From NCBI RefSeq assembly GCF_000591415.1, contig NZ_JEMF01000108.1, forward strand, positions 1 to 39,845: a stretch of DNA of 39,845 nt, written 5' to 3'. This DNA comes from Cobetia crustatorum. GTDB lineage: Bacteria; Pseudomonadota; Gammaproteobacteria; Pseudomonadales; Halomonadaceae. Positions 37,501-39,845 of this stretch are shown here, piece after piece. The notes below the pieces were generated by a model. It was not told the DNA's origin and made no database searches. It saw only the letters and a program-made list of their open reading frames with translations. Every line of letters starts with the position of its first letter. Positions within the stretch are counted from its first letter, which is position 1. Made by a program: the position numbers and the translations under genes.

Positions 37501-37956
37501 GGGGTCAGTCCCGACAAAGGCGAGCTCGGAGGGCTCGCCGTCATTGATCGAGAGAGCCAACGGACGCGCGCCATTGCTGGCATAGCGGAAGTTGAGGTCG
37601 TAGTCGCCCGCCTCGGCCACATTGACGGTGAAGGTGAGGCTGTCACCCGGCGCACTGCCGAAATCCACGTAACCGGTGCCGGAAAATTCCGGGCGCAGTC
37701 CGACAAAGCCACCGGCCTCGGGATTCGCGGCGTCGCGCACCACGGTGGCGGCGTCATTGCTGGCGCCCAGCACGGCATCCTCTGCCTGCATCACGACTGG
37801 CGCAATCACCGGATCGACAGGCTCCACCGCATCGGCCTCCAGTAGCGCCACCTCGATCTTGTCGATGTTCGGCCCGTTGGTCGCGCCGCCCAGACGCAGG
37901 GTATTGCTGCCCGCGGCCAGGGTGACCTCCAGCGTCTCGGTCGACCAGCCTCCCAC
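25573..37956 (-). CDS. Giant modular carbohydrate-binding / beta-propeller protein, main part (frameshifted)
   Basis: This is the 4,127-residue C-terminal part of a protein split from its N-terminus by a frameshift near 37965. The GTG at 37956 has no ribosome binding site and falls inside a repeat module. In order it shows carbohydrate-binding-like modules (RDAxNPE, FxGTGYxDFG, GPNIDxxEV), Ig-like and cadherin-like domains, a malectin-like domain, an Ig-like domain, a glucose/sorbosone-dehydrogenase-like propeller, a VDP-repeat linker, two more carbohydrate modules, a tandem duplication of about 340 residues, an Asp-rich calcium-type linker and three CBM6-like modules. It is strongly acidic and has no membrane segment. 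A secreted or surface role in polysaccharide binding is inferred; no transport genes are near. Confidence 0.88.
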   Translation of the reverse strand: MGGWSTETLEVTLAAGSNTLRLGGATNGPNIDKIEVALLEADAVEPVDPVIAPVVMQAEDAVLGASNDAATVVRDAANPEAGGFVGLRPEFSGTGYVDFGSAPGDSLTFTVNVAEAGDYDLNFRYASNGARPLALSINDGEPSELAFVGTDPNAGNVDPEGFDVWSYHTLTTSLEVGDNTVTLTIPDGRSNGPNVDRLEVTTAGTGPVGDVVADADASVLTFTAVDPLLNGATVGEAGFSVSGLDADITFVGVTFDEGITVQEVMPNPDGSFTLDLSGFADGDLSVTLIAMDAFGNRAEQSLALTLDTTADEGGDLALEGPQDAIEADDSASVVFGVAGIDDGSTLEISFDGGVTRQSVVSDGDTLTVDLSTQAPGDVIVTLIVTDAAGNEASVAEAITLAVVGSVTLDVTFDDATISAYNATQDNPSVGTGAVVAGDGGTLTLNDNVWKRAALPEDYTITSGSILTLDVAISDSPIPEIVAIGFDADSNPFNGGNSVYQLGGSQTQGGFVDLRGQGIDNGDGTLRFTIDLSAHAGITLDSLVFVNDDDVGAKGSASFSGVSLSEADVDDTNSAPRVVGGGIADLSLDEGANLEVDLPFVDDDGDDLAFSFRVTDGDGLPVTVDGLSVSDTVLSGSLAGLVPGDYTITVTADDGTASTDTDFALSIENVNDAPVAEPAALEPYFGEVGESFLQIPLADFASLFSDADGDSLTLTAEDLPAGLEVIDGVIQGTPSEGGTFDVVVRATDPSGLSATQSLSFIIEGTQVGDSITIEAEDFTDLDAGNLIVTGSASASNEQLIRLTSNAPATIGTDLSAGGVEPGWYIARLYVFDETDGEGTLTLTIGDTVLEARNTTTDSLSADVVLNDDFGTFVGSGARGNAGQSGNRKEIVFETPFEVTAGDLASLELRGAGGELMRIDSLEFERIDEPVNTAPILAGLGAAISVDENSAGVASLVLEDADGDSLTVTLSGADAALFTYDVASGGIAFLNPPDAELAADSDEDGVYELTVTVTDGEDSVSQDTLITVADLNESIAIDQTAFAVDENLTEIGAIPLVDEDGGTLGLNAPVFAITGGADSPLFTIDATTGVLSFTSARDFELAVDDDEDGVYDVEVSVSDGDLSTTAQLSVTVNDVDEAPFSPLRLQAEDGTVTSFDDGANATDTVVRDADNPEDNANLENGLRPGFSGTGYLDFGDTAGDNVAWQIEVAQAGQYDISVRYATNTDRPLDLVINGGDPLMLAMASTDPDGSGGEEGFDHWVFETFTVSLEAGSNAIVLAIPAGATTGPNIDRIEVTDAGSGPIPEDVSADEDGDLAIVAADDTLDASQLAAAVFNVSGIDDDVITVAVSFDGGATREAVTPDADGNITLDLSGQLDDQSGDLAVSLFVTDATGNEASASEVVSFAEDDGTPAFNFAIEGEALTIIDTDGDTQVRDADNPETNVASGPDGLWDDFTGTGYLDMGADAGDAAEFQVAVDEAGTYTLEVRYTNAGSNGADRPMGILVGGLSQGNLAFASTGTDAAGWENWTTTTIEVALEAGDNTIRLANLGNAGPNIDSLTVSRDGVVPERPVEPGERFSVKINFQPEGIAVPDGYIADNGKAFGTQSVTVDGQTHQYGWITEASIYDADPGTEPLDISALTSVAVNDRTDDIAGLDPRQGTYAHFDQPGSAYVRAGWEIELDDGYYEVTLSIGDTSGPYDSRNVLNAEGELFNDPFTPFRPDDFPADGNPSDDTDGFRSDLVTRIVQVSDGRLTLDSLGLDNENTEIQYLEIQALPDLTPEDDRIAVEDYAFFTDARAIAGVGDNEVEVDLDPDDGGLPSGVDPTSDIFVGISVVDGRGGALLESLGDGSIRLIETLTGEEVSFNANTTGGFDSLTISPSQALKEFTSYTLIIDGFQDRGANDDLDAPTREFQKYTNTFVTGEAPEIVARDVAFNDVVELDGASDNAFGFTSLEITADGSTMYIATIGGQILRYDIDPVDGSLGNRQELSLPSDYFHQDGADASNDRRGIIGLVIDPTDPDVLWITDNYPIPLSGRDNGVPDFSGRITKITLEDGSDFSGTAEPYITGLPRSNGDHVTNSLEFRENPEHDAATNPDVPTHLLYLIQGSNSAMGEPDSAWGNRPERLLNASVMEIDPTRDAPPGGFDVTTEPLPDNGQNTRFDDPDGHPKDDPIPMGNGEFLVFDDRGVATVQDESGNVLESYYDPYASDAVLTIFATGARNAYDLVWHSNGFLYVPTNGSAAGGNVPDDPSTPEDERYTSVEKQDDYLFKIVEGGYYGHPNPLRDEYILNGGNPTSATDPNQVDKYPTGTNPEGTYDISGVYSLGENRSPNGAVEYTSDVFGGNLQGNVLFTEYSGGDDVRSITLDANGNVIGDDVLRDPEGNVISYVDPLDIIENPVTGQLYLLTLNRGNGQSQIIRLDPAPGGVVDPVDPVDPVDPTDELVSLLVIQAEDRTPDDGTAVTLATGTDAEIQIRDIDNPETNQPDLPNGLRPGAFGLDGNTDDTDGTPGGYADFGSTNADFLTFTFELDAEQAGDSVLRLRYANGGNADRPLEVFVNNVSVGVFDFSPPDGLTGDAAWAEWLTEAVAATLVSGQNTVRLQATAGTGPNIDQLEILQEASDTTPGVDEYEAEGAVLDGAVVVLTSDDDRNASGDGYVDFAGTGDQTITWTLDVAETGSYDIAFRYALAATKDDRPLGLAINGVDLGMLNFEGQSNADESDWFFQNTLVVLQQGSNTITLTAPGAVGPNIDLLQVPNAPSDSFIPVYADVSNGSRIELESGDSARTLNELTADFYFSVDSSGLYRLDLAANAGADDGQSLALTLNGQSVKLLAYPGVGDAGEEGTYVELEAGVEYNLRAVSTADGADDLDYLDVMPVVGSDDADIVVESGDAAYYSDRLHFSYLDDNSGSNPDRDFKESATVTISNTGSDVLEVLDADIEGPFTLADPEVFDGLTLAAGQSLEVTVLFDRDSYTAPSNNAGDGVFEGRIRLTTNDADSPIAEIHMAGFWQARDEGGWEPNVNEVWEVFGFGNRIEGLSTVGGGENSVLNDFDLYRPVNDDEVLSRYWSLAEGAGEARITQLAAYHGGGGATLGIHNPGDKGQDVIFSNHAGDNNQSILPVLGNGNFATATFGLDDIPAGWAGSGVFGIEVANLSTDPSLNPTGGGTPLADAEGIERGYTVRMFRALDAEGNVIPDTYLGIMDYTGINYDYNDNMFLIEGVTPVSGGELTVINNDGVPSNDRLVMSRIENPANAAQEVHDEVTVTLRNDGFESLDISRVEVSDATLFELTEAFTAVTLEPGESVDVIVRFIADDPNDGSLYESSLIITSSDADEGEKVIELAGLAQNRSESGQEPGVQEIIDAFGYSTNVAEGQMNQGGLVEANGDEILSPYFQRADGGSPIKITQLAAYHTQGDVARLFIHDVDSRDIDEVLAHDEADGQTLLPRTLNEGDLLTTTTLDRDAPFGFFAEISGRQGYISWSDPDANLHEDTVDAIGTPGNNLNWDENDGHLIRVYVARDAAGNEIPDTYIVIQDYAGVNYDYNDNIFLVENVTTYDPAGAEDADGNGRVDLYDDDDNDGVPNFLDNPEPVGQSAFNAGETAWAVGSDGLTLEARLFDNGGQGVAYNDTTQAHQGDGFRSDEAVDISNGSLAIGYVADGEWLEYTLNVETAGTYALNFSASATSDGKSITAAFEQDGSFYTEGQAVAVPDTDGFTNFTDVGPLTFTLEEGEQVLRLTFNGGQLDLASLNLTLVAPVDDGQQAYTDDDQPWQVGSDFSLEAVNYDEGGQDVAYNDSSEVQEGTDVRGEGVDMASGGSAIGWIEDDEWVEYTLNVEQAGTYDLAFLASLGSTGGGQRSITASFTKEADGPYASATPVGVSPTGSWTSFVGTETAQVTLEAGEQVLRLTFNGGSMDLQGFSLSLDGQQAFNAGGIPWQVQADEGLSLDAVNFDEGGQGEAYNELSSAQFGSNYRDTPVDIVGEGEAIGWVEDGEWLEYTIDVEQAGAHTLSFVTSAPDNGRSITASVEKNGEFYDEASGTLPNSGAWGVYVDGPSLTLDLEEGVQVLRITFNGGSQDLASFQITRDPDVAPAGTPNALAMMSMLEDGDAIPVSNDEEAPMSDDVGLQGIQDDVQAGLL
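25735..27212 (-). repeat. Three tandem CBM6-like modules (giant protein C-terminus)
   Basis: Three consecutive modules of about 160 residues lie at about 26715-27212, 26216-26710 and 25735-26214. Each opens with QxAFNAG/QQAYTDD...W-V, then NxDEGGQ-AYN, IGWxEDGEWLEYTLNVEQAG and EEGEQVLRLTFNGG-DLxSF. This is the CBM6-type beta-sandwich pattern, which binds glycan chains. Confidence 0.8.
27213..27302 (-). other. Asp-rich calcium-binding-type linker in giant protein
   Basis: The segment DADGNGRVDLYDDDDNDGVPNF resembles thrombospondin type-3 / dockerin-like calcium loops (DxDxDG spacing). It joins the duplicated modules to the CBM6 block and probably becomes rigid with calcium. Confidence 0.65.
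27308..29340 (-). repeat. Tandem duplication of about 1 kb in giant gene
   Basis: Two copies (about 28310-29340 and 27308-28305) share the same order: an ASPM/HYDIN-like beta-domain (VTxxNxGxxxLEV... LxxGxSxxVxVxF), EPxVxEVxxxFG, ITQLAAYH, then a DUF4114-like end with IPDTYxxIxDYxGxNYDYNDNxFLxE. The second copy is diverged, so this is an old duplication. Confidence 0.8.
30690..32200 (-). other. Glucose/sorbosone-dehydrogenase-like beta-propeller domain
   Basis: About 500 residues show repeated propeller strands: FTSLEITADGSTMYIATIGGQILRY, GIIGLVIDPTDPDVLWIT, GLPRSNGDHVTNSLEF, ATGARNAYDLVWHSNGFLYVPTNG and GYYGHPNPLRDEY. This is the pattern of soluble PQQ-type sugar dehydrogenases and their non-enzymatic relatives. 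Whether catalytic and PQQ-binding residues are kept cannot be decided by eye. Confidence 0.7.
32640..33240 (-). other. Malectin-like domain in giant protein
   Basis: About 200 residues start with RFSVKINFQPEG and continue with GYIADNGKAFG, YGWITEASIYDADPG, YAHFDQPG, WEIELDDGYYEVTLSIGD and IQYLEIQAL. This is the malectin/CBM57-type fold pattern, which binds di- or oligosaccharides. An Ig-like domain follows at about 32200-32640. Confidence 0.7.
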
Positions 37957-39350
37957 GCGGAAGGCCCGCCATTGCCTGGCTGGTTGTCTGCGGGCACATC
38001 ATCGACATCATCGGGGTAGTAATTCGGCGCAGTCACCGCTGCGAACTGGAAGGTACCAATCTGGCCTGGCGTCCCCTCATCGATGAGAAAGAGGCCAATG
38101 GGACGCGCCGAGCTGCTGGCATAGGTCACGGTGACGCTGTACGTGCCGGCGGTAGCCACCTCGAGAGTGAAGTCACCGTAGGCCTCGGCATTGCCCGATG
38201 CCCAGTCGAGATAGCTGGCGCCTTCGGCGCCGACCCGGAAGGTTTCCCTGCCATTGGTGAAGCTGGCGATATTGTCGAGAGTCACCACACGATTGGTGCC
38301 AGCGTCGGCGACATCAGACGTCGAGCCGATATCGAGATCCTCACCCTGAATGACGAAGACGTCCGGGTCCGGCGCACGCACTTCCAGATAGTCGACGTTG
38401 GGGCCACTGGCCCCGTTGGAGGTGAAGGACACCGTGTTCTCGCCCGCCTGCAGCTGAACGCGAATGGTACGCTCGCCGAACTCACTGAAATCAGTGGCGT
38501 CGCCGGTCAGGGTCGTGCTCGGCAGATCAAACATTCGATCCTGAAGTTCGCCATTGACGTCCAGGCGCAATGGGCGGTTGCGATCAGACCCATCGCCATT
38601 CTGGCTAAGCGCATACCCCAGCGCGAGTTCATATTCACCGGCCTCGGTGACGCTGAAGGTGAAGGTCAGCGTCTCGCCGGTCGCGCCGCCGAAGTCCACG
38701 TAGGCAGTGCCTGATGCATTGGCGGTATTGGACGGATTATCCCCCCCTGTCACCACCTCGATACCGGCCCCACCGATGGAGGATGCATTGCCATCTCCGT
38801 CGTCATCGCTGAGGTCTTCGGCCTCGATACGAAGGGTAGTGAAGCTTTCCGGTGCGATGAGCGCCGCCGTGGCCAGAGGGGCAGGTTCGGCCAGCAAGGC
38901 AGGTCCTGTGCCCGCAGCAGGTTCATCACTACTGGTCAGTAGCGCCTGGGCGGCTTGCGGCGTGTCCTCCTGGTCACTCACCTCCTGGTCACTCACCTCC
39001 TCGGCGACGACATCCGGTGACTCGATCTCGAAGCCGAACTGCTCACCAGACCCAGGCAGCACCTCGCCTCTTTCGTCCAACGCTTCGATCATCATCTTGA
39101 GCTTGCCTGATAGGGGGGTAGGCAGATGATCAAAGACAAAGGGACGCTCAAAGCGCTCAAATACCGACAGTCGATCCTGCGCATCCTCGAATGTCATTCG
39201 CATTGACTTGATGGAATTTCCCCACACTGAGGGAAATGGCGTGACCATTATTTCGTGATCCTGGAACGTCTTTTCATCAAGACGATCACCACTCCTGATA
39301 CGTGATGCCATGGACTCAAGACGACTCGATACGAATGACATGGAATACAT
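37806..39350 (-). CDS. Giant modular protein, N-terminal part (frameshifted)
   Basis: This is the start of the giant gene. GAGGGG lies eight bases before the ATG at 39350. Residues 1-160 are not a signal peptide; they contain FERFERPFVFD (64-74) and an acidic stretch with a VSDQE repeat. A Pro/Ala linker and two carbohydrate-binding-like modules follow (about 38375-38845, then from 38365 down). Up to about residue 461 (NQPGNGG) the sequence is typical of the family. After that it turns into an Arg/Trp-rich out-of-frame tail to the stop at 37806, while the sensible sequence goes on in the other frame (FRVGGWSTETLEV). The two parts together form one gene, 25573-39350. Confidence 0.85.
   Translation of the reverse strand: MYSMSFVSSRLESMASRIRSGDRLDEKTFQDHEIMVTPFPSVWGNSIKSMRMTFEDAQDRLSVFERFERPFVFDHLPTPLSGKLKMMIEALDERGEVLPGSGEQFGFEIESPDVVAEEVSDQEVSDQEDTPQAAQALLTSSDEPAAGTGPALLAEPAPLATAALIAPESFTTLRIEAEDLSDDDGDGNASSIGGAGIEVVTGGDNPSNTANASGTAYVDFGGATGETLTFTFSVTEAGEYELALGYALSQNGDGSDRNRPLRLDVNGELQDRMFDLPSTTLTGDATDFSEFGERTIRVQLQAGENTVSFTSNGASGPNVDYLEVRAPDPDVFVIQGEDLDIGSTSDVADAGTNRVVTLDNIASFTNGRETFRVGAEGASYLDWASGNAEAYGDFTLEVATAGTYSVTVTYASSSARPIGLFLIDEGTPGQIGTFQFAAVTAPNYYPDDVDDVPADNQPGNGGPSAWEAGRPRRWRSPWPRAAIPCVWAARPTGRTSTRSRWRYWRPMRWSLSIR
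37960..37972 (-). other. Frameshift junction in the giant gene
   Basis: At the CCC run 37965-37967 (GGG on the coding strand) the reading must move by -1 to join both parts of one carbohydrate-binding module. Adding one G to the run would give NGGAFRVGGWSTETLEV. No programmed-frameshift heptamer is present, so an indel in the strain or in the assembly is the simplest cause. Confidence 0.8.
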
Positions 39351-39764
39351 TTTCCCTACCCCTCGAATAATTTTTAGTGGCGATTTCTACGCCATCTTGA
39401 GACCTCACGACACGACGCCCTCACCGGCAATGAATCCCCGGTGACTTTCCACTCTCCAACGCTTTCTCAAAGAGTTCTAACATGACCGGCCAAAGACTCT
39501 TAACCCCGTCAAAAACGAGTCTAGACACGGCCTATCGCAAGACAAGAGATTTTTCTATTCACCCTCAGAATTGCAATATGCAACTGATCTTCATATCAAA
39601 ATAAAATCAATAAAAACAACATATTTACTGTTTTAAAATAGTAAAATATCACCCCTATAAACCCTCGGAACGACTTGGATGATGAGAAAAACAATACTGA
39701 ATAAGTGCTTGGTCTTAAGTTTCCGTGTATCATCGATGCTAGGATTTCTGACACGGATGACCCC
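39351..39764. other. Upstream region of the giant gene, AT-rich toward the right
   Basis: About 410 bases without a supported gene; the minus-strand frames at 39596-39833 look random. It holds a 7-bp hairpin TCACCGG/CCGGTGA (39421-39427 with 39438-39444) in the leader of the giant gene and an AT-rich near-palindrome at 39621-39649. Base composition falls sharply to AT-rich from about 39540, unlike the rest of the window, which suggests acquired DNA next to the insertion element. Confidence 0.6.
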
Positions 39765-39845
39765 ATGGCAAGGCGCTTCGTTGCTCCTCTCACTGACTCT
39801 GAACAGCAAACGCTGACCTCGGCCTATCACCATGGTGAGAAGCGC
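39765..39845 (+). CDS. IS630-type transposase, N-terminal fragment cut by window end
   Basis: The 27 codons from ATG 39765 to the window edge read MARRFVAPLTDSEQQ followed by TLTSAYHHGEKR. This resembles the start of IS630-family transposases, where a short basic leader is followed by the first helix-turn-helix. The gene continues beyond the window, and no terminal inverted repeat could be identified upstream. Only a short stretch is visible, so the family call is tentative. Confidence 0.55.
   Translation, partial: MARRFVAPLTDSEQQTLTSAYHHGEKR

Noticed and set aside
37942-37956. GTG 37956 as a true start of a separate 4,127-residue gene
   Set aside because: There is no ribosome binding site, and the start falls in the middle of a carbohydrate-binding module whose first half is in the other frame.
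37961-37975. Programmed ribosomal frameshift in the giant gene
   Set aside because: No X XXY YYZ slippery heptamer or obvious downstream pseudoknot is present at the junction; an indel is simpler.

Overview
The window reads as chromosomal DNA from a gammaproteobacterium, most likely a halophile of the Halomonadaceae (Halomonas/Cobetia type). This rests on the conserved blocks ycgN-ycgL-rnd and dnaX-ybaB-recR with the 4.5S RNA gene just upstream, on GC-rich coding, and on very acidic exported proteins. The genus is an inference, not something read directly from the DNA.

Positions 1-6360 hold housekeeping genes, all on the minus strand: ycgN, ycgL, rnd (RNase D), recR, ybaB, dnaX (DNA polymerase III tau) and ffs (SRP RNA). 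Positions 6359-11400 hold an AbrB-family membrane protein, divergent from a tightly overlapping plus-strand operon of response regulator, histidine kinase and periplasmic solute-binding protein with no permease. Positions 11399-18090 concern the envelope: a large MscK-like mechanosensitive channel divergent from outer-membrane phospholipase A, then a yqjD-yqjE-yqjK-like membrane-stress operon. Positions 18108-25070 hold an MFS transporter divergent from a LysR regulator, a YhiN-type flavoprotein, a PepSY membrane protein with a possible Fur site, an ABC-F ATPase (YbiT type) and a small parvulin.

Positions 25573-39350 are occupied by one giant minus-strand gene that is split by an apparent one-base frameshift near 37965. 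If the frame is restored, it encodes about 4,590 residues. These comprise repeated carbohydrate-binding-like modules, Ig/cadherin-like domains, a malectin-like domain, a glucose/sorbosone-dehydrogenase-like beta-propeller, a tandem duplication of about 1 kb, a calcium-binding-type linker and three C-terminal CBM6-like modules. No secretion genes accompany it. It is the most unusual object in the window.

The right edge is AT-rich and ends in the first 27 codons of what looks like an IS630-type transposase. Five strong intrinsic-terminator-type hairpins separate the transcription units. No tRNA, 16S/23S rRNA or CRISPR array was seen.
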